Below the pieces are notes generated by a model that saw only the letters and a program-made list of their open reading frames with translations, had not been told where the DNA came from and did not search any database. The position numbers were made by a program, and so were the translations under genes. A stretch of 8,329 nt of DNA from Bacillota bacterium. GTDB lineage: Bacteria > Bacillota > Clostridia > Acetivibrionales > DSM-2933. Positions 1 through 6,994 of this stretch are shown piece by piece (the stretch's first letter is position 1; the number at the start of each line of letters is the position of its first letter). The stretch covers positions 1 through 8,329 of the forward strand of contig JAEZNF010000265.1 in the NCBI GenBank assembly GCA_023441845.1. The letters run 5' to 3'.

Positions 1-2
1 CT

Positions 3-143
3 TTTAAAGTAATCTTTAATCAGTCCGATTATATAAGGCTTTATGTATTTGTAGGCATTATGATAAGCATCGGCTTTGTTGTTCTTGGAGCCATAATTTC
101 CAGGATTAAGATCAACCAGGCTATCAAACTTGGTGAAGACTAA
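3..143 (+). CDS. FtsX-like ABC transporter permease, C-terminal fragment (5' end outside window)
   Basis: An open frame enters from the left edge, with its first whole codon at position 3, and stops at TAA 141-143. It encodes 46 residues. They contain one hydrophobic span (about LYVFVGIMISIGFVVLGAII) followed by a short basic cytoplasmic tail ending IKLGED. A final transmembrane helix with a short 'xALKLGE' tail is how FtsX/MacB-type permeases of Firmicutes typically end. The two ATPase genes directly downstream are the matching ATPase class, which supports the call. These permeases work with MacB/LolD-type ATPases in export, lipoprotein handling or mechanotransmission rather than ordinary import. 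The large extracellular domain that would suggest the substrate lies outside the window. Family inference is fairly good from the tail plus context; the function is unknown. Confidence 0.72.
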   Translation, partial: FKVIFNQSDYIRLYVFVGIMISIGFVVLGAIISRIKINQAIKLGED

Positions 144-184
144 AAACGTTGATTTTAAGCGGTATAAGTGTTCGGCTGCCGGAG

Positions 185-193
185 AGGAGGAGG
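185..193 (+). promoter_or_regulatory. Shine-Dalgarno site that fixes the start of the first ATPase
   Basis: Two overlapping AGGAGG units (185-190 and 188-193) lie 8 and 5 nt before the ATG at 199. This very strong site argues for ATG 199 over the in-frame TTG at 130, which lies inside the upstream permease gene and would add a 23-residue low-complexity leader. Confidence 0.85.
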
Positions 194-198
194 AGATA

Positions 199-873
199 AT
201 GCCCATTATCAGGACAGAAAATTTAAGGCGGGATTTTAATATAGGCGAAGAAGTTATAAGTATCATTAAAGATGTAAGCATATCAATTGAAGAAGGAAAA
301 CTGACAATTTTAAGAGGTCGTTCCGGGTCAGGTAAAACTACTCTTATGAATTTACTCGGAACACTTGATAAACCCAGTAAGGGAAAAATTTATTTTAATA
401 ACGAGGACGTGACGGTATTACCGGATAAAAAGCTTGATAACTTGCGTAGAGTGAATATGGGATTTGTTTTTCAATCGGTAGCACTTATTTCACTGATGTC
501 TGCATACGAGAATATTGAATTTGGCTTGAGAATTGCAGGATATGAAGGAAAGCAGCGGAAAAATAGAGCGGAAGAATGCCTGAACATTGTGGGACTTGGG
601 AAGCGGATGTACCATATGCCTCCCCAATTGTCAGGGGGAGAGCAGCAGCGTGTAGCTATTGCAAGGGCCATCGCCCATAAACCGAAGATAATATTCGCCG
701 ACGAGCCCACTGCCGAATTGGATACAAGCACCGGCCTGCAGGTTGTCAAGCTGTTTAAAGAGCTTGTAGACCAAGAAGGTATTACAATATTAATGACAAC
801 CCATGATCCGAATCTTATGGAGGTTGCCGACAACGTTATAACCATTGAGGATGGTGAGGTGGTTTATGGATAA
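199..873 (+). CDS. ABC transporter ATP-binding protein, MacB/LolD (FtsX-partner) class
   Basis: A 224-residue cytoplasmic ATPase, the usual length for a free-standing LolD/MacB-type nucleotide-binding subunit. All core motifs are present: Walker A GRSGSGKT (40-47), Q-loop Gln92 (FVFQ), signature LSGGEQQR (144-151), Walker B IIFADE with catalytic Glu169, D-loop region TAELD (171-175) and switch His202 (TTHD). The D-loop region reads TAELD where this class commonly has TGNLD, a mild deviation that should not abolish activity. The start at ATG 199 has a double AGGAGG upstream. The gene follows the permease stop by 55 nt and overlaps the second ATPase by 8 nt, so it is almost certainly in the same operon. 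It should hydrolyse ATP to drive the FtsX-like permease, perhaps as a heterodimer with the next gene product (inference). The substrate is not deducible. Confidence 0.95.
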   Translation: MPIIRTENLRRDFNIGEEVISIIKDVSISIEEGKLTILRGRSGSGKTTLMNLLGTLDKPSKGKIYFNNEDVTVLPDKKLDNLRRVNMGFVFQSVALISLMSAYENIEFGLRIAGYEGKQRKNRAEECLNIVGLGKRMYHMPPQLSGGEQQRVAIARAIAHKPKIIFADEPTAELDTSTGLQVVKLFKELVDQEGITILMTTHDPNLMEVADNVITIEDGEVVYG

Positions 874-1795
874 TTCAGGTGATGAAATAATTTTATGTGA
901 AAACCTTGTGAAAATATATAAAACCGAGGATATAGAGGTAATAGCTCTTCAGGGGTTGGACCTTACTATAAAGGAAGGCGAGTTAACCGCAATCATTGGA
1001 AATAGCGGCAGCGGCAAATCAACCCTCCTGAATATGCTTGGCGGCCTTGACAGGCCTACCGCAGGCAAATTGATGGTTTGCGGTAAAGATCTTGAGAAAT
1101 TGACAGAGAGTCAACTGGAAAAGTATAAGCTGGAGACAGTAGGGTTTGTCTGGCAAAATAATGCAAGAAACCTTATTCCCTACCTGACGGCAATGGAAAA
1201 TATTGAGCTTCCAATGATCTTAACCAAAAAAGCAAAGAGGAAAGAGCGCGCATTGGAAATACTTGAGCTGATGGGAATGTCCCATAGAAAAAACAGCAAA
1301 TTAAGCCAGCTTTCTGGCGGAGAACAGCAAAGGGTAGCTATTGGCATAGCCTTGGCCAATAACCCGAAGCTTTTACTGGCAGATGAACCGACAGGCTCGG
1401 TGGACAGTAAAACTGCCGATAAAATTCTGGATATATTCCGCAACCTTAATAAGGACCTAGGTATCACGATAGTTATTGTAACTCATGACAGACATTTGTC
1501 CCGCAAGGTAGAACGTGTTATAGCAATAAGAGACGGCAGAACAAGCAGTGAATTTCTAAAAATGAAATCCTACCAGAAAGAGCTTGCCAGCTTAAGAGGA
1601 GAGCTAGGGGTGAGCAATAAGGGAGAAGAACAGGTTGAGCTGGCTGTTCTTGACAGGGCAGGCAGGCTGCAGATTCCAAAAGAATATCTGGAAGCAATAG
1701 GAGTTTTGAGCAAAGGCAAAGTAAGAGTGGAATTGGAAAAAGACAGAATTTCCATATACGCCCCTCAAAATTACAAGAAAGAGAGTGTGGACTAG
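866..1795 (+). CDS. ABC transporter ATP-binding protein (MacB/LolD class) with C-terminal AbrB/SpoVT-like domain
   Basis: A 309-residue protein, about 80 residues longer than its upstream paralogue. Residues 1-225 form a complete ATPase: Walker A GNSGSGKS (45-52), Q-loop Gln97 (FVWQ), signature LSGGEQQR (149-156), Walker B LLLADE with Glu174, TGSVD (176-180) and switch His207 (VTHD). After a charged linker (about 226-254), residues 255-300 read like an AbrB/SpoVT swapped-hairpin domain: VLDRAGRLQIPKEYLEAIGV followed by KVRVELEKDRISIYAP. The start chosen is ATG 866, preceded by GGTGAGGTGG and overlapping the previous stop by 8 nt (translational coupling); an in-frame start at 845 would add seven residues and is less likely. 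The extra domain might dimerise the ATPase, bind a partner or bind DNA. Its function is unknown, and AbrB-like is a pattern call rather than a search result. Confidence 0.93.
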   Translation: MDNSGDEIILCENLVKIYKTEDIEVIALQGLDLTIKEGELTAIIGNSGSGKSTLLNMLGGLDRPTAGKLMVCGKDLEKLTESQLEKYKLETVGFVWQNNARNLIPYLTAMENIELPMILTKKAKRKERALEILELMGMSHRKNSKLSQLSGGEQQRVAIGIALANNPKLLLADEPTGSVDSKTADKILDIFRNLNKDLGITIVIVTHDRHLSRKVERVIAIRDGRTSSEFLKMKSYQKELASLRGELGVSNKGEEQVELAVLDRAGRLQIPKEYLEAIGVLSKGKVRVELEKDRISIYAPQNYKKESVD

Positions 1796-1798
1796 ACT

Positions 1799-3298
1799 AT
1801 GAAAAAACGAATTTTTGTAATCGCCTCAGCAATTGTAGTTGTAGCCCTCATTGTGGGCAGCGTTATATTTTTTACAAACAAAAGTAAAGATGAGGATGTT
1901 GACGAAGATATCTTCGGTTCAAGCCTGAGTGAAGAAACTCTTACTTTTTACTTTCCCGGCGAAGAACCTAAGAAGATGAGTACAGTTTTAGAAGAAATAC
2001 AAAAGAAAAGTAAAAGTGCGTTGAATTCAAAGCTTGTATTTAAGTTCCTGGATTATGGAGAGTATGCTACAAGTATTAAAGATATTGCTTCGTCCAGCGA
2101 AGCCTGTGATGCATTTTTCTATACAAATCAGTATGATTTCAGTTTGGCTGATTTGGACAGAGAAGGGATTATTATGGACTTATCCAAGGTTTTCCCCCAG
2201 GATGCACCGAAATATTACAGCAAGTTCAGTAAGGATGAATTAAAAGCCGCGAGTACAAACGGTAAGCTTCTGGCCGTCCCAAACCGTATGCCCAGGACTG
2301 AAAGAAAGCATGTGCTGGTACGTGAGGATTTAATGAAAAAATACAACATACCGGATATTAAAGGCTACTCGGATTACGAATTGTATTTAAAAACAGTAAA
2401 AAGTAATGAACCCGCCGGCACTCCTATGATGTTTTTTGAATCAAGTATAGGATTATTTGCAGAAGCAAATGGATATGCCGTATTGGACAGGAGTTTGGGG
2501 TTGGTATATAAATGGGATGACCCTGATATGAAAATCATTCCATGGGAGCAAACCCCGGAATTCAAAAGTTTAACCAATTCCATTATTAATTGGTTTGCAA
2601 ACGGATATGCCCAGCCTGGTGATTATACCGAAGGATTTGCTCCCATTGAAAAAGGTAAGATTTCATCAGTTATACTTACTGCAGGCTCGGATGCTTCATT
2701 AAATAGAATTTTAGAATCCAATGGTATCAACTGGAGGTACAAAGCATATTCATTATACCCCGACAAGCCTTCAGAAAGATCGTCTCCTTTATCAACTGCG
2801 CTTGTAATTAATTCCAAAACCAAAAATGCCGGGCGTGTTATGAAGTTTATTGAGTGGTTGGAGTCCAGTCAGGAGAACTATGATCTATTTATGTATGGGA
2901 TTAAAGGCAATGGTTTTGTATGGGATGCCGACAATACAGCCGACCCTACAGATGCAAATTCGGTAGATGATTATAATTGGTATGGTAAAGAAATATTCTA
3001 TACTATGGATTTTGCACTCATGGCTTCTAATAATGAGGCAAAAGAATATATGAATGAAATTGAAAGAACCACAAAATATCCCCCGCATACGGGATTCTTC
3101 CCTGATCTTAAAGCAGTAAAAACTGAGGTTGACTTGAGGCAGGACTCATTTAATAGTTTTGAAATAAAAACGTTGAGTGGTACATTGAAAAGCGAGGATG
3201 TTGACTCGTTTATAAATGAACAAAAGCAAAATGATATCGGTAAAATCGTAATTGCGGTTCAGAATCAGTTAAATGAGTGGAAAGCGGCAAACAAATAA
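1799..3298 (+). CDS. Membrane-anchored extracellular solute-binding protein, LplA/DUF3502 type
   Basis: A 499-residue protein. The N-terminus is MKKR plus one long hydrophobic span (about 5-25) and then a Lys/Asp/Glu-rich linker (27-38). There is no cysteine there, so it is not a lipoprotein and is probably held by an uncleaved N-terminal helix. The rest resembles a family 1 extracellular solute-binding protein: an alpha/beta lobe (48-160), VLVREDLMKKYNIP (172-185), the hinge-region segment NAGRVMKFIEWL (343-354), NYDLFMYGIKG (360-370), and a C-terminus GKIVIAVQNQLNEWKAANK typical of LplA/DUF3502 proteins. Such proteins normally bind oligosaccharides or related solutes for MalFG-type importers. 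No such permease is nearby; instead the gene starts 3 nt after the FtsX-class ATPase stop. The SD is weak (AAGAAAGAGAG), so expression may rely on translational coupling. The fold call is good; the ligand is unknown. Confidence 0.88.
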   Translation: MKKRIFVIASAIVVVALIVGSVIFFTNKSKDEDVDEDIFGSSLSEETLTFYFPGEEPKKMSTVLEEIQKKSKSALNSKLVFKFLDYGEYATSIKDIASSSEACDAFFYTNQYDFSLADLDREGIIMDLSKVFPQDAPKYYSKFSKDELKAASTNGKLLAVPNRMPRTERKHVLVREDLMKKYNIPDIKGYSDYELYLKTVKSNEPAGTPMMFFESSIGLFAEANGYAVLDRSLGLVYKWDDPDMKIIPWEQTPEFKSLTNSIINWFANGYAQPGDYTEGFAPIEKGKISSVILTAGSDASLNRILESNGINWRYKAYSLYPDKPSERSSPLSTALVINSKTKNAGRVMKFIEWLESSQENYDLFMYGIKGNGFVWDADNTADPTDANSVDDYNWYGKEIFYTMDFALMASNNEAKEYMNEIERTTKYPPHTGFFPDLKAVKTEVDLRQDSFNSFEIKTLSGTLKSEDVDSFINEQKQNDIGKIVIAVQNQLNEWKAANK

Positions 3299-3329
3299 TA
3301 GTTGATTTTATTATTAGTTCCATTTCCCG

Positions 3330-3375
3330 AAGAGAAATCTGGCAAAAGGCGAGAGGGCCTCGATAGCCCCGAAAC
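3330..3375 (+). promoter_or_regulatory. Possible structured leader upstream of the SLH gene
   Basis: The 104-nt gap between the binding-protein and SLH genes contains a G/C-rich island in an otherwise AT-rich spacer. GGC 3341-3343 can pair with GCC 3366-3368. Inside it, either AGGC 3347-3350 pairs with GCCT 3357-3360, or CGAG 3350-3353 pairs with CTCG 3359-3362. The two inner helices are mutually exclusive. No U-tract follows, so it is not an intrinsic terminator. It matches no riboswitch class I can name with confidence. A regulatory role is only a possibility. Confidence 0.3.
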
Positions 3376-3402
3376 TTTTATTAAAACAGGAGTTGGTAAA
3401 GT

Positions 3403-5535
3403 ATGAAAACAAAATTAATCTTTTCATTGATGGTTCTACTGGCGGTATTAAGTATTGCAACATGTTCCTATGCCGGGTTTTCGGATGTTGCAGAGGATTC
3501 GATATATGCCAATGCCGTAGATCATATGTTTCAAGTCGGGGTTGTGTCGGGAACCGGAAGCGGACTATTTAAGCCCGATAACATCATTACCCGGGAACAA
3601 TTTGTTAAAATGGTTGTTGTGGGAGTCGGTTTGGGGGATTCCGCCGCAAAATCAAAGGGGAAAACACCATTTTCCGATTTAGACCCCGGCAAATGGTCAA
3701 CCGGATACGTCCGCACAGCCTTAGCCAATGGATTCATCAGTTTGTCACCGGATAAAAAGTTTTATCCATATAAGGATATAACCTTTGCACAGGCCTGTAC
3801 CATTGCAGTGCAGGCTTTAGGATTCAAACAAAAGGAGCTTTCAGGTACCTGGCCTCAAAACTATATAAACAAGGCCAAAGAGCTTGGTTTAACAGATAAG
3901 CTCAATCTGAACAATGGCGATAAGCTTCCGAAATGGGCTGCCGCAATGATTCTCGATAAGTTATGGCTTAAAAACCTGACAAAACAGTCTAAGGATTATG
4001 AGAAACTATTTTTGAAGTATCCTAAAATGTTTTCCGATTATATTATCCTTGGCAATTCGCTATCGAGTAATAAAGTTGCAGAGAACCAGGTATTGACTGA
4101 TAAAGGCACTTTTTATGTGAAGGATTCTGCAATTGATTTAAAACCGGGCAGAAATTATAAGCTTATGATTGATGGAGATAATATTATAAAAGCCTCAAAT
4201 CCATTAGGGGAAATTACCGAGGTATGTATTGAGGATTTTGAAGATAATCATATAACATTCAAAAAGGAAGGCAATCCGGTTGATATGGCACTTGCCGAGA
4301 ATATTAAGTATTATTTTCACGGACAATTGCAAAACTATAATGATTTAAAAAGCATTTTACAAAGGGATTACACAATAATTTTTGCATTAAATGATAATAA
4401 GTCGGGGTATAGTTATGCGGTTATTTTCGATATCGTTTACAGCAAACCGGAAATAGTAAAGAGTTATGATTCCAAAAGCAACAAAATAGGCAGTATCGCA
4501 ATTGGGGATAACACCCGGATAATAAAAAACGGAAAGTCGGCCGACAAAACGCAAATTAAAGAGAATGATATAGTATATCAGGTAACGGATTACCTTGGAA
4601 ATCAAAAGTACCTTTTGGTGGAAGACAAGAAAATCGAGGGCAAAATAACCGATTTTATTCTTAATAAGTCCAAGGTTGAAACAGTACAAATTGATGATAA
4701 GAACTATGACTTAAGCGGCTATATGGAACGGAACAAGGCAGATAAGCTCCTGGAAATGTTTAAAACAGGCGATAAGGTAAGCGCTTTACTGGGGTATGAC
4801 GGTAAAATCGTGGATGTTTTAAAGATAAATTACAAATCGGGCCCGTTTACTGAATACATCATTCTTGGTAATTCTAAAACATTAGAAAAGCTTACTGAAC
4901 GGCAAGTGCTAACAGAAAAAGGTATCTTTTATCTTCTCGACGATACAAAACCGGAAATAGGTGAAAGGTATAAGCTTCAGGTAGATGAAGATGTTATAAC
5001 AAAAGTTGGCGAAAAACTATCAGAAACAATTAGTGTAAGCGTAAAGAGGCTGGTAGGAACAAGTTTGTTTTATTCATCTGCAAACGGTGAGGATAATATG
5101 ATATTACCGGATAAAACTACATATTATTTCAATGGTACCGTACAGGCATATGACAAGCTTAAAGGCATAATACAGCCCAACACTTCAATTATATTTACAT
5201 ATAATGAGAGCAAAACCGGATATGATTGTGCGGTTATTGTCAATCCGGTATACAGCAAACCTCAAGTAGACAGTGCGAAAAATGTGCTTTATACAGTAAC
5301 AGATATGTGGGGAAACAACAGCTTCAGTTATACAATGAATAATAATGTTTACGGTATCATCGGAAGCTTTCTTCCTAATAATGTATATCCTAATTCTATA
5401 AAGCTTAATGACGGGTCAGTTTATGAATTTAGCAAGGATATGGATTTCAGCAGGCTTAATGATTTTAAGGAGAATTATTATATAGTCCTGATTTTGGGCT
5501 ATGATGGGAAGGTAATTGATGTCTCCCATTACTAA
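3403..5535 (+). CDS. S-layer homology (SLH) domain protein with two diverged C-terminal repeats
   Basis: A 710-residue secreted protein. The signal peptide is MKTKLIFSLMVLLAVLSIAT... with likely cleavage after Ser-Tyr-Ala (residue 24). Three SLH motifs follow: 26-75 (FSDV, GVVSGTGSGLFKPDN, ITREQF), 90-140 (FSDLDPGKW, ANGFIS, FYPYKDITFAQA) and a degenerate third at about 150-190 (WPQNYINKAKELGL, LPKWAAAMI). SLH triplets typically bind pyruvylated secondary cell-wall polymer, so the protein should sit on the cell surface. From 211 on there are two homologous beta-rich modules (211-475 and 483-708), both opening with YIILGNS and closing with LGYDGKIVDV/LGYDGKVIDV. They contain no catalytic motif I recognise. 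ATG 3403 is preceded by AGGAG (3388-3392) at 10 nt. The gene may be transcribed from the upstream ABC operon or from its own unrecognised promoter. The role of the repeat modules is unknown. Confidence 0.92.
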   Translation: MKTKLIFSLMVLLAVLSIATCSYAGFSDVAEDSIYANAVDHMFQVGVVSGTGSGLFKPDNIITREQFVKMVVVGVGLGDSAAKSKGKTPFSDLDPGKWSTGYVRTALANGFISLSPDKKFYPYKDITFAQACTIAVQALGFKQKELSGTWPQNYINKAKELGLTDKLNLNNGDKLPKWAAAMILDKLWLKNLTKQSKDYEKLFLKYPKMFSDYIILGNSLSSNKVAENQVLTDKGTFYVKDSAIDLKPGRNYKLMIDGDNIIKASNPLGEITEVCIEDFEDNHITFKKEGNPVDMALAENIKYYFHGQLQNYNDLKSILQRDYTIIFALNDNKSGYSYAVIFDIVYSKPEIVKSYDSKSNKIGSIAIGDNTRIIKNGKSADKTQIKENDIVYQVTDYLGNQKYLLVEDKKIEGKITDFILNKSKVETVQIDDKNYDLSGYMERNKADKLLEMFKTGDKVSALLGYDGKIVDVLKINYKSGPFTEYIILGNSKTLEKLTERQVLTEKGIFYLLDDTKPEIGERYKLQVDEDVITKVGEKLSETISVSVKRLVGTSLFYSSANGEDNMILPDKTTYYFNGTVQAYDKLKGIIQPNTSIIFTYNESKTGYDCAVIVNPVYSKPQVDSAKNVLYTVTDMWGNNSFSYTMNNNVYGIIGSFLPNNVYPNSIKLNDGSVYEFSKDMDFSRLNDFKENYYIVLILGYDGKVIDVSHY
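4033..4827 (+). repeat. Internal repeat A of the SLH protein (residues 211-475)
   Basis: The first copy of the duplicated module. Landmarks shared with copy B are DYIILGNS, ENQVLTDKGTFYV, YKLMIDGDNIIK, YYFHGQLQNYNDLK, NKSGYSYAVI, IVYSKP, VYQVTD and LGYDGKIVDV. It contains a segment of about 40 residues (350-389, with IAIGDNTRIIKNGKS) that is missing from copy B. The similarity is clear at the protein level and diverged at the DNA level. Confidence 0.85.
4849..5526 (+). repeat. Internal repeat B of the SLH protein (residues 483-708)
   Basis: The second copy of the module: EYIILGNS, ERQVLTEKGIFYL, YKLQVDEDVITK, YYFNGTVQAYDKLK, SKTGYDCAVI, PVYSKP, LYTVTD and LGYDGKVIDV. It is about 40 residues shorter than copy A. 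Most of the difference is a block of about 33 residues missing between YSKP (617-620) and the TVTD motif. Confidence 0.85.
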
Positions 5536-5550
5536 TAAACATTTGCATTA

Positions 5551-5577
5551 AAAAAGGAGTATATGGTATCAGTTTAA
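5551..5577 (+). other. Strong SD followed by a four-codon mini-ORF, in frame with the DUF4129 gene
   Basis: AAAAAGGAG (5551-5559) lies 3 nt before ATG 5563, which is followed by GTA TCA GTT and TAA (5575-5577). The ATG is in frame with the downstream start at 5623, exactly 60 nt away, so a single stop codon separates it from an extended N-terminus. It could be a leader peptide that feeds ribosomes to the next gene, or an old start site closed by a nonsense mutation. The sequence cannot decide between these. Confidence 0.45.
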
Positions 5578-5622
5578 GCAAGGCTGTTTTATTTTAATGA
5601 TGATTTTAAAGGAATGATGAAA

Positions 5623-6933
5623 ATGCAGGAAACCCGAATTGCTGTCTTTAGAACATATTCAATTAAATTTATGCAGGCCATTATAGAATTGATTTTTATA
5701 TTGCCGCTGCTGCTTATTGCATGTTTAAGCATTTTCCCTGCAAACAAGCTTATCACAGTATTTTTGGGTTTTCCCGTGTGCTATTTGTCGGGAATATTCC
5801 TTTGCAGAATATTAAAAACCCGGCATAAAGCAGTTTATTATTTCTCATACATGATGCTAGGTGCCGTTGCTTCATTATTGATATTTGGCTTAAGCGCTCC
5901 TTATTGGTTGGTTTGTTATTGGGTAATGGCCTCCATATTGGTTTGCAGGGGTGTACATATTGCCAATACAAGCTGGATTAAACAATCACCGTTAGCTTTT
6001 TTCGGCCTCCAACTGGCAGTGTATTTTGCTTCATATTTTGTATTTCTTGTAGTGAAAGATTTCAGGCCTTACCTATATATCATTAAATCAGGCGCAATAG
6101 CAAGTGTATTTTTATTCCTTATCATCAGCTGCTTTGACCAGCTGAAGCTGGCCATTCTTTCCGACGGTCCAAAGAAATACATACCCAATTCGCTTTTAAA
6201 ATCCAATATAACAATATCACTTATATTATTCATTTTTATTTTAGTTATTTCACAGATAAGGCAGTTCTGGAATGCGCTTTGGATGGTATTAAAACCGGTG
6301 TTGGGTGGAGTTACATCAATTATAACTTATTTGACTTCTTTTACTCTGGGCAATAGCAAACCAGTTACTCCTGTCAGCCCAAAGGATTCTTTTTTTGACA
6401 AACCATTAGGCCTGCCGAACACCATTATTGAAATAATTGTAGATATTATGGGAGTAATTGTTGTATTAATAATAGCCGCGATAATAATTAATTTGATTAT
6501 AGGCTTTGTTTCAATGCTTTCAAAATGGTTTTCGGAAAAATTGAATATCAGCAGAAACAAAGATACAACACTTGGTTATACAGATGAAAAAGAAAATCTT
6601 TTAAAATCCAGCACGCACATCTTCGGATTTAAGAAGCAGTTATTTGCCAGGAATATAAAAGAACCCGGTTGGAGGGACATGAAAAGCAACAGCGAAAAGG
6701 TGCGCTATATCTATAAACAAACCGTACTTAAGTTCATAAAAAAGGGGTACAGGTTCAGGCGCAGCCTTACTCCGGTTGAAGTGGGCAGGGAACTCGACGG
6801 ATTGTATAGCAAGGACAATAACGATATTACCGCAATTGCGGTACTTTATAATAAAGCAAAGTACGGAAGTGAGAGTATTTCGGACAGTGAAGTAGAAAGC
6901 ATGATAAGCAGTGCACACATTAATTTAAAATAG
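5623..6933 (+). CDS. Multi-pass membrane protein with C-terminal DUF4129 domain
   Basis: A 436-residue protein from ATG 5623; alternative in-frame ATGs at 5614 and 5617 lie too close to the AAAGGA at 5608-5613 to use it well. Approximate hydrophobic segments are at 18-40, 42-63, 73-90, 93-110, 124-144, 152-171, 195-211 and 270-295, possibly with one more at 219-242. A polar, Pro/Ser-rich loop at about 245-262 probably faces outside. The C-terminal part (about 350-425) looks like DUF4129: SNSEKVRYIYKQTVLKFIKK, LTPVEVGREL, then ITAIAVLYNKAKYGSE. DUF4129 domains commonly end transglutaminase-like membrane proteins (TgpA type) encoded beside MoxR AAA+ and DUF58 genes. No transglutaminase core or Cys-His-Asp triad is visible here, so this may be a helper or a DUF4129-only homologue. 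It follows the SLH gene by 87 nt. Function unknown; an envelope role is inferred. Confidence 0.85.
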   Translation: MQETRIAVFRTYSIKFMQAIIELIFILPLLLIACLSIFPANKLITVFLGFPVCYLSGIFLCRILKTRHKAVYYFSYMMLGAVASLLIFGLSAPYWLVCYWVMASILVCRGVHIANTSWIKQSPLAFFGLQLAVYFASYFVFLVVKDFRPYLYIIKSGAIASVFLFLIISCFDQLKLAILSDGPKKYIPNSLLKSNITISLILFIFILVISQIRQFWNALWMVLKPVLGGVTSIITYLTSFTLGNSKPVTPVSPKDSFFDKPLGLPNTIIEIIVDIMGVIVVLIIAAIIINLIIGFVSMLSKWFSEKLNISRNKDTTLGYTDEKENLLKSSTHIFGFKKQLFARNIKEPGWRDMKSNSEKVRYIYKQTVLKFIKKGYRFRRSLTPVEVGRELDGLYSKDNNDITAIAVLYNKAKYGSESISDSEVESMISSAHINLK

Positions 6934-6977
6934 ATTGAACGCGCGAAAAAATTTTCATAAAGCACTGCGCGTTCAAT
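6934..6977. repeat. Perfect 11-bp inverted repeat directly after the DUF4129 stop codon
   Basis: ATTGAACGCGC (6934-6944) and GCGCGTTCAAT (6967-6977) are exact reverse complements separated by 22 nt. The left arm begins at the base after the TAG stop. In RNA it would make an 11-bp, GC-containing stem that could protect the 3' end of the plus-strand message. Neither strand has a proper U-tract after it, so it is not a standard intrinsic terminator; it could also be a protein-binding operator. Confidence 0.7.
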
Positions 6978-6994
6978 GCATCAAGGCATATGAC

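Noticed and set aside
130..198. N-terminal extension of the first ATPase from TTG 130
   Set aside because: It overlaps the permease stop, is not ATPase-like, and a double AGGAGG sits just before ATG 199.
471..845. Minus-strand open frame of 124 codons opposite the first ATPase
   Set aside because: It is the antisense of conserved ATPase motifs, with no protein family features or credible ribosome site.
3330..3375. Intact c-di-GMP-I riboswitch upstream of the SLH gene
   Set aside because: Only scattered short matches are present; the conserved GACGCAAAGC core and the second helix are missing.
3403..3474. Lipoprotein signal for the 710-residue SLH protein (IATC at 18-21)
   Set aside because: Thr before the Cys and the lack of Leu at -3 are a poor lipobox; an ordinary signal peptidase I site (SYA) follows directly.
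6934..6977. Intrinsic terminator for the plus-strand genes
   Set aside because: The stem is good but is followed by GCATCAAGGC, with no U-tract.
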